Below, one piece after another: positions 1 through 6,239 of a DNA stretch of 7,275 nt. The notes below the pieces were generated by a model, which made no database searches, was not told the origin of the DNA, and was given only the letters and a program-made list of their open reading frames with translations. The DNA comes from an uncultured Fimbriimonadales bacterium (GTDB lineage: Bacteria; Armatimonadota; Fimbriimonadia; Fimbriimonadales; GBS-DC). The stretch lies in contig CALGZO010000217.1 of NCBI GenBank assembly GCA_937934465.1, positions 1-7,275 of the forward strand. Reading direction: 5' to 3'. A program made the position numbers and the translations under genes. Every line of letters begins with the position of its first letter. The first letter of the stretch is position 1.

Positions 1-1
1 A

Positions 2-55
2 ACACCCTCCAGTCCGCAGGAATCGCTTCTGGAATCGCGAACGAGAGATACATGA
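2..55 (+). CDS. Possible C-terminal end of an upstream gene (partial)
   Basis: The second forward frame is open from the left edge and ends in TGA at 53-55. It gives 17 residues (TPSSPQESLLESRTRDT) with a polar, probably disordered composition typical of a protein tail. The stop overlaps the ligA start as ATGA at 52-55, a common arrangement in translationally coupled gene pairs. The other two forward frames are also open across this short stretch, so the coding call rests mainly on the ATGA overlap. No function can be read from the tail. Confidence 0.35.
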   Translation, partial: TPSSPQESLLESRTRDT

Positions 56-2115
56 CACGCGAGCAAGCGCACGCGCGAATCGCTGAGTTGCGCCAGCTGG
101 TAGAGTATCACAACTATCGGTACTATGTGTTAGACCAGCCTGAAATCTCGGATGAGGCATACGACGCGCTGTTTCGCGAGTTGCAGCAGTTGGAAGCGCA
201 ATACCCAGAGTTCATCACGCCCGATTCGCCCACTCAGCGCGTCGGCGCGCCGCCGCTCAGCGTCTTCCCCGAACACCGCCACCGCGAGGCGATGCTGAGC
301 CTCGACAACGCCTTCAGCGAGGAGGAGCTGCAGGCGTTCGACAAGCGCGTGAAACGGTTCTTAGACCTGCCTGCCGAGACGCCGATAGAATACACCTGCG
401 AGTTGAAGATTGATGGGCTGGCGGTCTCGCTGACCTACGAGGACGGCGTTTTGGTGGTGGGCGCGACGCGCGGCGACGGCGTTCAAGGCGAGGATGTGAC
501 GCCCAACATCCGTACGGTGCGCGCCATCCCGTTGCGCCTGCGCACAGGCGAGAACCTGTTCGATGCGCCCCCACGCTTGCTGGAGGTGCGCGGCGAGGTG
601 TACCTCAGCTACCATGAGTTTGAGCGTATCAACCATCAACGGGCGCAGGCGGGCGAGCCGTTGTTCGCCAACCCGCGCAACGCCGCCGCAGGTAGCCTGC
701 GCCAGCTCGACTCGCGTATCACAGCGGGGCGACGCCTGCGGTTCTGGGCGTACGGCGTCGGCGCGTGCGAGGGCGCGGAGTTCGCCACGCAGTGGGATAC
801 CCTGCAGCAACTGCGCCGCTGGGGCTTCCCAGTGAACCCGAACACGCGCGTCGCCGCCGCCATAGAGGAGGCTATCGAGTTCTGTCGCCTCTGGGCGCGC
901 CGCCGCACGGAACTCGACTACGCCACCGACGGCGTGGTGATTAAGGTGAACCGCACCGACTGGCAGCGACGCTTGGGCGCAACGGCGCGTGCGCCGCGCT
1001 GGGCTATCGCCTACAAGTACCCCGCCGAGCAGGCGACCACCACCCTGCGCGAGGTGCGTTGGCAGGTCGGACGTACGGGCGTGCTGACCCCTGTCGCCCT
1101 GATGGAGCCTGTGCAGGTGGGCGGCGTGATGGTCGCCCGCGCCACGCTCCACAATATCGACTACATCCGCGAGAAAGATATAAGAATCGGCGACCGCGTG
1201 GTCATTCAGCGCGCGGGCGAGGTGATTCCTGAGGTGCTGTATGTGCTTCCCGACGCGCGTGACGGCGACGAGACGCCCATCGAGCCGCCCACTGCTTGCC
1301 CCGTTTGCGGCGCGGCGGTGGAACGCGCCGCCGACGAAGCCGCCCTGCGCTGCATCAACCTCGCGTGCGACGCCCAAATCGTGGAGCGCATCCGCCACTT
1401 CGCCAGCCGCCACGCCATGAACATCGAAGGCGTCGGCGAGAAATGGGCGCAACGCCTCTACGAACTCGGCTACCTCAAAGACCCCGCCGACCTCTACCTG
1501 CTCCATCAGCACCGCGACGCGCTGATTCAACTGGAGCGCAGCGGCGAGAAACTGGTGGACAACCTCCTGAACGCCATCGAGAAGAGTAAACAGAACCCAC
1601 TGGAACGGCTCATCTTCGCGTTGGGCATTCGGCATGTGGGCGAGCACGCCGCGCGCCTGTTAGCCGAGCATTTCGGCAGCCTCGACGCGCTGATGCAAGC
1701 CGACGAGAACGCAATTATGCAAATCCACGGGATGGGTTCCGAAACCGCGCGTGAGATTGTGGAGTTCTTCGCGCGCGCGGAGAACCGCGCTGTCATCGAA
1801 AAACTGCGCCAAGCAGGGGTGCGCATGCACGCCGAACGCACACAGCCAAAACCGACCCCCCTGACAGGCACAACTTTCGTGTTCACGGGCGAGCTGCAAA
1901 CCTACACGCGCGAGCAAGCCGAAGCGCTGGTGCGTCAACTCGGCGCGCGCGCCGCCTCCAGCGTCAGCAAAACAACGACCTATGTGGTGGCAGGTCCCGG
2001 CGCAGGTAGTAAACTCCAAAAAGCACAGCAACTGGGCGTGCCCATCCTGGATGAAGCCGCCTTTCTGGAGCTGATAAACGCCTGTCAGCGCGAATCGGAT
2101 ACAGAAGGTGTGTAA
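52..2115 (+). CDS. ligA: NAD-dependent DNA ligase LigA
   Basis: Seals nicks between 3'-OH and 5'-phosphate ends in duplex DNA, using NAD+ as the AMP donor, in Okazaki fragment joining and repair. The 687-residue protein is full length for the family. Visible in order: N-terminal Ia region with the Y-rich NYRYYVLDQPEISD segment (about 21-34) that binds NMN; adenylation domain with the AMP-accepting lysine K119 in CELKIDG; the conserved RNAAAGSLRQLD block (209-220); OB-fold region (about 320-400); a four-cysteine zinc finger (C416, C419, C434, C439); helix-hairpin-helix repeats (about 455-590); and a C-terminal BRCT domain (about 603-680). The ATG at 52 has a weak GAGAG ribosome site at 43-47. 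The frame stays open to the window edge, but MTREQAHARIAELR is a normal LigA N-terminus. No promoter box is visible, so it is probably cotranscribed with an upstream gene. All key residues are present. Confidence 0.98.
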   Translation: MTREQAHARIAELRQLVEYHNYRYYVLDQPEISDEAYDALFRELQQLEAQYPEFITPDSPTQRVGAPPLSVFPEHRHREAMLSLDNAFSEEELQAFDKRVKRFLDLPAETPIEYTCELKIDGLAVSLTYEDGVLVVGATRGDGVQGEDVTPNIRTVRAIPLRLRTGENLFDAPPRLLEVRGEVYLSYHEFERINHQRAQAGEPLFANPRNAAAGSLRQLDSRITAGRRLRFWAYGVGACEGAEFATQWDTLQQLRRWGFPVNPNTRVAAAIEEAIEFCRLWARRRTELDYATDGVVIKVNRTDWQRRLGATARAPRWAIAYKYPAEQATTTLREVRWQVGRTGVLTPVALMEPVQVGGVMVARATLHNIDYIREKDIRIGDRVVIQRAGEVIPEVLYVLPDARDGDETPIEPPTACPVCGAAVERAADEAALRCINLACDAQIVERIRHFASRHAMNIEGVGEKWAQRLYELGYLKDPADLYLLHQHRDALIQLERSGEKLVDNLLNAIEKSKQNPLERLIFALGIRHVGEHAARLLAEHFGSLDALMQADENAIMQIHGMGSETAREIVEFFARAENRAVIEKLRQAGVRMHAERTQPKPTPLTGTTFVFTGELQTYTREQAEALVRQLGARAASSVSKTTTYVVAGPGAGSKLQKAQQLGVPILDEAAFLELINACQRESDTEGV

Positions 2116-2170
2116 GAGATCTCGCTTGCACGCAGAACCGCACGGTATCGCCGTCTCTTAGACCACTAAG
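2113..2170 (+). other. Inverted repeats between ligA and the dehydrogenase gene
   Basis: A 7-bp inverted repeat pairs TAAGAGA (2113-2119, including the ligA stop codon) with TCTCTTA (2154-2160). Overlapping its right arm is a smaller perfect hairpin, CTTAG (2157-2161) with CTAAG (2166-2170) and a 4-nt loop. There is no following run of T, so this is not a standard intrinsic terminator. It could form a weak end for the ligA transcript. Alternatively the small palindrome could be an operator, because it covers where a -35 element would lie for the next promoter. The two structures compete for the same bases. Confidence 0.3.
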
Positions 2171-2174
2171 CGCG

Positions 2175-2182
2175 GGTACAAT
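2175..2182 (+). promoter_or_regulatory. Extended -10 box of the dehydrogenase gene
   Basis: GGTACAAT, with TACAAT at 2177-2182, matches a sigma-70 -10 hexamer preceded by GG. The same box precedes four other genes in this window. No TTGACA-like -35 is visible 16-18 bp upstream. Transcription starting about 7 nt downstream would give a leader of roughly 13 nt that begins at the ribosome binding site. Confidence 0.6.
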
Positions 2183-2188
2183 AGGCAT

Positions 2189-2195
2189 GGAGGGG
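2189..2195 (+). promoter_or_regulatory. Ribosome binding site fixing the dehydrogenase start
   Basis: GGAGGGG lies 6 nt before the ATG at 2202. It decides between the in-frame ATGs at 2187 and 2202. The first lies only 4 nt after the -10 box, where it would probably not be transcribed, and it has no Shine-Dalgarno. The second fits both the ribosome site and the usual protein N-terminus. Confidence 0.75.
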
Positions 2196-2201
2196 CATGG
2201 C

Positions 2202-2975
2202 ATGGATTTCACAGGCTTAGTCGCAGTGGTGACGGGCGGTTCGAAAGGCATCGGCAAAGCGATGGCGCAGCAGTTCGCCGCGCGCGGCGCGAAAGTCGCG
2301 ATTTTGGATATCGACGCGACCGCTGGCGAGGCAGTCGCGCAGCATCTGCGCGACGCAGGCAACCAGGCACACTACTTCCACGCGGATGTGGGCGACCTCG
2401 CCTCGATGGAACGCGCCGCCCAGCAAGTCGCGCACACTATCGGCAACGCCGACATCCTCTGCTGCAACGCTGGCATCTACCCCCAAGCGTTTCTGGAGAC
2501 GATGACCGAAGCCGATTGGGACACCGTGCATCGCGTCAACCTCAAAGGGATGTTTTTTACCGTCAAGGCGTTCCTGCCGCAGCTCAAGCAGTCCTCGCGC
2601 GGGCGCATCGTGCTGACCTCTTCCATCACGGGTCCGATTACAGGCTTCCCCGGCTGGGCGCACTATGGCGCGACCAAGGCGGGCATGCTCGGCTTTATGC
2701 ACTCCGCTGCAATTGAACTGGCGAAGTACGGGATTACCATCAACGCGGTTCTGCCGGGCAACATCGCGACTGAAGGCTTGGGCGACATCGGCGCGGAGTA
2801 TCGGCGCAAGATGGAATCGGTCATCCCGTTCAAACGGCTGGGCGCGCCTGAAGAGGTCGCCTACGCTGCGCTGTTCTTCGCCTCCGCCGAGGCGGGCTAC
2901 ATCACAGGGCAGACGCTGGTGGTCGACGGCGGACAGGTCCTGCCCGAGTCGAGCCTCGCGCTGGAAGACCTCTAA
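2202..2975 (+). CDS. Classical short-chain dehydrogenase/reductase (FabG/UcpA-like)
   Basis: A 257-residue cytosolic oxidoreductase with a Rossmann fold, full length for classical SDRs. The glycine-rich cofactor motif TGGSKGIG is at 11-18. D36 ends the second strand, which in this family favours NAD(H) over NADP(H). The NAG motif is at 89-91. The catalytic tetrad is N113 (in VNLKG), S141, Y155 and K159 (YGATK). The C-terminal ITGQTLVVDGG block (234-244) is typical. The segment around SSITGPITGFPGWAHYGATK recalls UcpA-like SDRs often labelled 3-oxoacyl-ACP reductase. The true substrate cannot be read from sequence, and the neighbours are not fatty-acid genes, so no symbol is given. An alternative ATG at 2187 would add five residues but lacks a ribosome site. 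The gene has its own promoter box, and its stop codon overlaps that of the convergent thiD. Confidence 0.93.
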   Translation: MDFTGLVAVVTGGSKGIGKAMAQQFAARGAKVAILDIDATAGEAVAQHLRDAGNQAHYFHADVGDLASMERAAQQVAHTIGNADILCCNAGIYPQAFLETMTEADWDTVHRVNLKGMFFTVKAFLPQLKQSSRGRIVLTSSITGPITGFPGWAHYGATKAGMLGFMHSAAIELAKYGITINAVLPGNIATEGLGDIGAEYRRKMESVIPFKRLGAPEEVAYAALFFASAEAGYITGQTLVVDGGQVLPESSLALEDL

Positions 2976-3763
2976 TCCAGCGGGTAGTAGGGGTGGAAGT
3001 GATGGACGGGGCTGTGCCCTGCGCCAATCGGCTGCGCCGTGCGCAACGCCGCCGTGAGGTAGTCTTTGGCGCGGGCAATCGCTTCCAACGGCGCATATCC
3101 CTTCGCCAAGAACGCCGCGATTGCCGCCGAGAAGGTGCAGCCCGTGCCGTGCGTGTGGGGCGTGTCGATATGCTCGGCGGGCAGCCAGCGCATCGTCGCG
3201 CCGTCGTACACCAAGTCGTCCGCGCAGTCCGTCAAGTGCCCTCCCTTGACCACCACGACCTGCGCGCCCAGTGCGTGGATTGCGCGCGCCGCCTGCTGCA
3301 TCGCCTGCTTGTCGGCGACTTCGAACCCTGCCAACACGCTCGCTTCGCCCAAGTTCGGCGTGACCACCGTCGCCAGCGGCAACAGCAGGCGTTTCAGCGC
3401 GTCGATCGCTTCCTCTTGCAGCAGGCGGTCGCCGCTCTTGGCTACCATCACGGGGTCTACCACCAACGGCTGCACGCGCCAGTGCTGCACCCGCTCGGCG
3501 ACCACTTCGATAATCGCTGCGCTGAACAGCATCCCCGTCTTGGCGGCGTGCGCCCCGATGTCGCTCATCACGGAGTCGATCTGTTGCCCCACGAACGCTG
3601 GCGCCACAGGGTATACCGCCTGCACGCCGACCGTGTTCTGCGCGGTGAGGGCGGTAATCGCGCTGCTGCCGTACACGCCCAACGCCGCGAACGCCTTCAA
3701 GTCCGCTTGGATGCCCGCGCCGCCGCCTGAATCGGAGCCTGCTATCGTCAACGCCTTGCGCAT
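2972..3763 (-). CDS. thiD: Hydroxymethylpyrimidine/phosphomethylpyrimidine kinase ThiD
   Basis: Phosphorylates 4-amino-5-hydroxymethyl-2-methylpyrimidine and then its monophosphate with ATP, supplying the pyrimidine pyrophosphate used by ThiE in thiamine synthesis. The 263-residue protein is normal length for this ribokinase-like family. The N-terminal substrate motif AGSDSGGGAGIQADLK is at 8-23, followed by TAQNT (40-44), DPVM (103-106), TPNLGEA (135-141), VVKGGH (171-176) and the anion-hole motif HGTGCTFSAA (205-214) with the conserved C209. The ending PIGAGHSPVHHF is also usual for ThiD. The ATG at 3763 gives the standard N-terminus MRKALTIAGSDS and sits 7 nt after a GGTACAAT box, so the mRNA is probably leaderless. 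No other thi gene and no TPP riboswitch is visible nearby. It is a single-gene unit whose stop overlaps that of the dehydrogenase on the other strand. Confidence 0.97.
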   Translation of the reverse strand: MRKALTIAGSDSGGGAGIQADLKAFAALGVYGSSAITALTAQNTVGVQAVYPVAPAFVGQQIDSVMSDIGAHAAKTGMLFSAAIIEVVAERVQHWRVQPLVVDPVMVAKSGDRLLQEEAIDALKRLLLPLATVVTPNLGEASVLAGFEVADKQAMQQAARAIHALGAQVVVVKGGHLTDCADDLVYDGATMRWLPAEHIDTPHTHGTGCTFSAAIAAFLAKGYAPLEAIARAKDYLTAALRTAQPIGAGHSPVHHFHPYYPLD

Positions 3764-3770
3764 AGCTCCG

Positions 3771-3778
3771 ATTGTACC
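3771..3778 (-). promoter_or_regulatory. Extended -10 box of thiD, leaderless arrangement
   Basis: On the minus strand GGTACAAT ends 7 nt before the thiD ATG, so the predicted transcription start falls on or next to the A of the start codon. A CGGAG string lies between them, but only 2 nt from the ATG, too close for a normal Shine-Dalgarno. There is no clear -35 element. Confidence 0.6.
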
Positions 3779-3788
3779 TCAAGCAGCA

Positions 3789-3796
3789 GGTATAAT
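3789..3796 (+). promoter_or_regulatory. Extended -10 box of the aminotransferase gene
   Basis: GGTATAAT contains a perfect TATAAT consensus at 3791-3796. It lies 19 nt before the ATG at 3816, the same spacing as for the dehydrogenase gene. It is divergent from the thiD box, with 10 bp between the two octamers. A -35 element is not recognisable. Confidence 0.65.
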
Positions 3797-3815
3797 CCAC
3801 CCGAAGAGGTGCAAG

Positions 3816-5090
3816 ATGAGACCACTGCCTGAGAATCCAGAGGCGTTTACCGACGCGATTGCCGAGTTGACCGAGCGCCACCTGAACCCCGGTTTGGCGA
3901 AGGTGCTGCGCTTCGCAGGGCTGGGCGTGGAGTGGTACGCCGAGGGGTGCTACATTTGGGACGCGCAGGGACGCAAGTTTTTGGACTGTCTGGGCGGCTA
4001 CGGGATGTTCGCGCTGGGGCATCGCCACCCCAAAGTGGTGGAAGCCGTGAAACGCCAACTGGACGCGATGCCGATGCCCAGCAAGATTATGTTCAACGCG
4101 CCGCAAGCCCAACTCGCCGAGAAACTGGCGCAGATGCTGCCAGGCGACCTGCAATACACCTTCTTCTGCAACTCAGGCACGGAGGCGGTGGAGGGCGCCA
4201 TCAAACTCGCGCGCAAAGCGACAGGGCGCGTCAAGATGATTAGCGCGGTCGGCAGCTATCACGGCAAGACGATGGGCAGTCTCTCGGCGAGCGGGCGCGA
4301 GGTGTACCGCAAGCCGTTCGACCCGCTGCTGCCAGGCTTCGTGCATGTGCCCTTCGGCGACGCCGACGCTGTCGCCGCGCACTTCGACGATCAGACCGCT
4401 GGCGTGATTATCGAACCCATTCAGGGCGAGGGCGGTATCCGTATCCCCCCCGACGACTACCTGCCGCGCCTGCGCGAACTGTGCGACCGTCGCCACGCCA
4501 TCCTGATTGCCGACGAGGTGCAAACAGGGCTGGGACGCACAGGCAAGCTGTGGGGCGTGGAGCATTCGGGCGTGCGCCCCGACATCGTCACGCTCGCTAA
4601 GTCGCTGGGCGGCGGCGTGATGCCTATCGGCTCGTTCTCCGCCAACGCGACGCTGTGGGAGGAACTCTTCGGCGAGAACCCCCTGCTCCATACCAGCACC
4701 TTCGGCGGGAACGAACTCGCCTGCGCCGCAGGACTCGCTACGCTGGAGACCATCGAACAGGAGGGGCTCGTGGCGCACGCGCACCGCGTGGGCGAACGGC
4801 TCCTGCACGGGCTGCGCCAAGTGCAAGCCGAGTATCCCGATTTCATTCAAGAGGTGCGCGGGCGCGGGCTGATGATTGGCGTCGAGTTCCACGAGGCGGA
4901 CTTCGGCGAACTCACGATTACCAACATGATTCAGCGCGGGGTCATCGCCGCCTACACGCTCAATAACCCGAAAGTGATACGCATGGAGCCGCCGCTGATA
5001 CTCAGCGAGGCGGACGCCGAGTTCGCGCTGCAGGTGTTCGCCGAGTCGGTGGTCGCCGCGCGCGAGCTGGTGCAGCTGGTGCTGGCGTAG
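3816..5090 (+). CDS. PLP-dependent class III aminotransferase, PatA-like
   Basis: Transfers an amino group, most likely from the terminal amine of putrescine, ornithine or a related omega-amino compound to 2-oxoglutarate. It is a 424-residue cytosolic fold-type I enzyme. Visible motifs: NSGTEAVEGAIKLAR (119-133) for the cofactor phosphate, Y148-H149 that stack on the PLP ring, D233 in IADEVQTGLGRTG binding the pyridine nitrogen, the PLP-forming lysine K262 in LAKSLGGG, and STFGGNELACAA (294-305). The C-terminal TLNNPKVIRMEPPL (381-394) closely resembles E. coli putrescine aminotransferase as I recall it, which separates it from ArgD. The substrate is still inferred, and RocD or GabT roles are possible. 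The start at 3816 is chosen from GAGGTG at 3806-3811 and the TATAAT box. The frame stays open about 250 codons further upstream, but that stretch is antisense to thiD. It stands as a single-gene unit. Confidence 0.94.
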   Translation: MRPLPENPEAFTDAIAELTERHLNPGLAKVLRFAGLGVEWYAEGCYIWDAQGRKFLDCLGGYGMFALGHRHPKVVEAVKRQLDAMPMPSKIMFNAPQAQLAEKLAQMLPGDLQYTFFCNSGTEAVEGAIKLARKATGRVKMISAVGSYHGKTMGSLSASGREVYRKPFDPLLPGFVHVPFGDADAVAAHFDDQTAGVIIEPIQGEGGIRIPPDDYLPRLRELCDRRHAILIADEVQTGLGRTGKLWGVEHSGVRPDIVTLAKSLGGGVMPIGSFSANATLWEELFGENPLLHTSTFGGNELACAAGLATLETIEQEGLVAHAHRVGERLLHGLRQVQAEYPDFIQEVRGRGLMIGVEFHEADFGELTITNMIQRGVIAAYTLNNPKVIRMEPPLILSEADAEFALQVFAESVVAARELVQLVLA

Positions 5091-5126
5091 GCAGATTGCA
5101 CGGACCGCATCGTCCGCGCAGTACGC
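5091..5126. other. Convergent junction with a weak hairpin
   Basis: These 36 bp separate two converging genes. CGGAC (5101-5105) can pair with GTCCG (5112-5116) around a 6-nt loop. The stem is only 5 bp and there is no T or A run on either side, so a bidirectional terminator is possible but poorly supported. Confidence 0.2.
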
Positions 5127-5678
5127 CTATCGCCGTGTGCCGACGCGCTGTTGCAGGTAGTCTTCCAGCAGCACCTTGCCGTTCTGCACGGTGTTCATCA
5201 CCTTCGCCAGCGCGCCTTCGAGTTGCGTGAGGACTTCGTAGGCGTACTCGTCGGCGCCTTGGCGGATTTGGTGCGCTTTCTCGCGCGCCGATTCGAGGAT
5301 TTCGTGCGCCTGCGTCTGCGCGAGTTGGTACACCTCGGTCTGGCTGAGCATGCGCTGCTGCTCTTGGTGAGCGCGTTGCAGGATTTGCTCGGCTTCGGCG
5401 CGCGCCTGCTGCACGATGCGCTGCGCCTCCTCGTGCGCCTGCGCGAGGGTCAGTTGCGCTTCGGTCTGCGCCCCGCCGATTAAGCGGTCGCTCTCGCGTA
5501 GCACGCGCTCCGCCTTGTCAAAGTCGCTCGGCAGATTCGCCAGAATCTGCTGCACGCGGTTGTGACACTCGCCTTTGTCCAACCCGACGATGAACGGACC
5601 GTAGCATCGGGCGCGCTCGAACGCTTGATCTAGCTCTCTCAACCATTTCCGTATCATCAAAACATCCGTGTGCTTCAT
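5127..5678 (-). CDS. Alanine/glutamine-rich coiled-coil protein downstream of coaD
   Basis: A 183-residue protein of unassigned function. The first 60 residues form a mixed, partly hydrophobic head (MIRKWLRELDQAFERARCYGPFIVGLDKGE). Residues about 65-165 are an almost continuous Ala/Gln/Glu helix with repeated A-x-x-E-A-x-x-I/L patterns, such as EEAQRIVQQARAEAEQILQRAHQEQQ, consistent with a long coiled coil. There is no signal peptide or membrane segment. The composition resembles DivIVA or ATP-synthase b-subunit stalk proteins, and automatic annotation may use those names, but the membrane anchor of subunit b is absent. It starts 30 bp after the coaD stop with a strong ribosome site, GGGGAGG (5684-5690 on the minus strand, 5 nt before ATG), and no promoter box. 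It is therefore most likely cotranscribed with coaD. A structural or division-related role is only a guess. Confidence 0.85.
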   Translation of the reverse strand: MKHTDVLMIRKWLRELDQAFERARCYGPFIVGLDKGECHNRVQQILANLPSDFDKAERVLRESDRLIGGAQTEAQLTLAQAHEEAQRIVQQARAEAEQILQRAHQEQQRMLSQTEVYQLAQTQAHEILESAREKAHQIRQGADEYAYEVLTQLEGALAKVMNTVQNGKVLLEDYLQQRVGTRR

Positions 5679-5708
5679 AAGAGCCTCCCCAGTGCGATAG
5701 GGTTTCGA

Positions 5709-6224
5709 CTACGGTTGGGAGTTTCCTGCCGTTTCTGGGGCGAATCGCCGTCGGAGCTGATGGGCGACATTGGGGGGCACGAAGGCGTCCACCGCGCCGC
5801 CGAGCCGCGCCACCTCCTTCACCATCGAGGACGACAGGAACGCGAACTGCTGATGGGTCATCAGGAAGCAGGTATCGACTTCAGGGGCGAGTTGGCGGTT
5901 CATCGTCGCCATCTGGAACTCGTATTCGAAGTCGGATACAGCGCGCAGTCCACGCACGATGGCGCATGCGCCCGCCTGCTGCGCGAAGCGCACCAATAGC
6001 CCCTCTAAGGTCGCCACGCGCACATTGGGCAGGTGCGTGCAGCATTCGCGCAACATCTCGGCGCGCTCTTCGAGGCTGAACAGCGGCTGTTTCTGCGAGT
6101 TGACCGCGATAGCGACGATGAGCTCGTCGAACAGTTGCGCCGCGCGTTGGATGATGTCCAAATGCCCCAGCGTCGGCGGATCGAAGCTGCCCGGATAGAC
6201 TGCCCTGCGCGCCTGATTGCCCAT
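5709..6224 (-). CDS. coaD: Phosphopantetheine adenylyltransferase CoaD
   Basis: Catalyses the penultimate step of coenzyme A synthesis: 4'-phosphopantetheine plus ATP gives dephospho-CoA and pyrophosphate. The 171-residue protein is slightly longer than the usual 160 or so because of a polar C-terminal tail (FAPETAGNSQP). It carries the nucleotidyltransferase signature YPGSFDPPTLGHLDII (10-25) with the TxGH motif T18-H21, NSQKQPLFS (42-50) with the conserved K45, RGLR (91-94), FEYEFQMA (99-106) and SSSMVKEVA (131-139), the family's ISSTxVRE motif. The ATG at 6224 follows a GGTACACT box by 7 nt with no Shine-Dalgarno. The box lies directly behind the stop codon of the preceding nucleotidyltransferase gene, so coaD can be transcribed on its own as well as by read-through. 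The coiled-coil gene follows and is probably in the same operon. Confidence 0.97.
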   Translation of the reverse strand: MGNQARRAVYPGSFDPPTLGHLDIIQRAAQLFDELIVAIAVNSQKQPLFSLEERAEMLRECCTHLPNVRVATLEGLLVRFAQQAGACAIVRGLRAVSDFEYEFQMATMNRQLAPEVDTCFLMTHQQFAFLSSSMVKEVARLGGAVDAFVPPNVAHQLRRRFAPETAGNSQP

Positions 6225-6231
6225 CAGGGGA

Positions 6232-6239
6232 AGTGTACC
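6232..6239 (-). promoter_or_regulatory. Probable -10 box of coaD, leaderless arrangement
   Basis: GGTACACT on the minus strand ends 7 nt before the coaD ATG, matching the spacing at thiD and the small-protein gene. It differs from the common box at one position (C for A). The upstream stop codon TAG (6242-6240) adjoins it, so any -35 contact would fall inside the preceding coding sequence. Confidence 0.5.

Noticed and set aside
361..1647. 428-codon minus-strand open frame inside ligA
   Set aside because: It lies fully antisense to conserved ligA domains, and its translation looks like no known protein. It is a codon-bias shadow.
3066..3815. 250-codon N-terminal extension of the aminotransferase
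   Set aside because: The stretch is antisense to thiD and has no aminotransferase features. The ATG at 3816 has a promoter box and ribosome site and gives a normal-length enzyme.
3764..3815. TPP riboswitch upstream of thiD
   Set aside because: Only 52 bp separate thiD from the divergent gene and the predicted thiD leader has zero length, so there is no room for the aptamer and no thi-box motif is visible.
3764..3815. Palindrome read as a repressor operator
   Set aside because: The arms coincide exactly with the two -10 boxes, so promoter symmetry explains the repeat without an extra binding protein.
2217..4154. 645-codon minus-strand open frame across the dehydrogenase, thiD and aminotransferase
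   Set aside because: It is antisense or out of frame to three well-recognised genes, has Arg/Ala/His-rich low-complexity translation, and reflects the scarcity of stop codons in GC-rich DNA.
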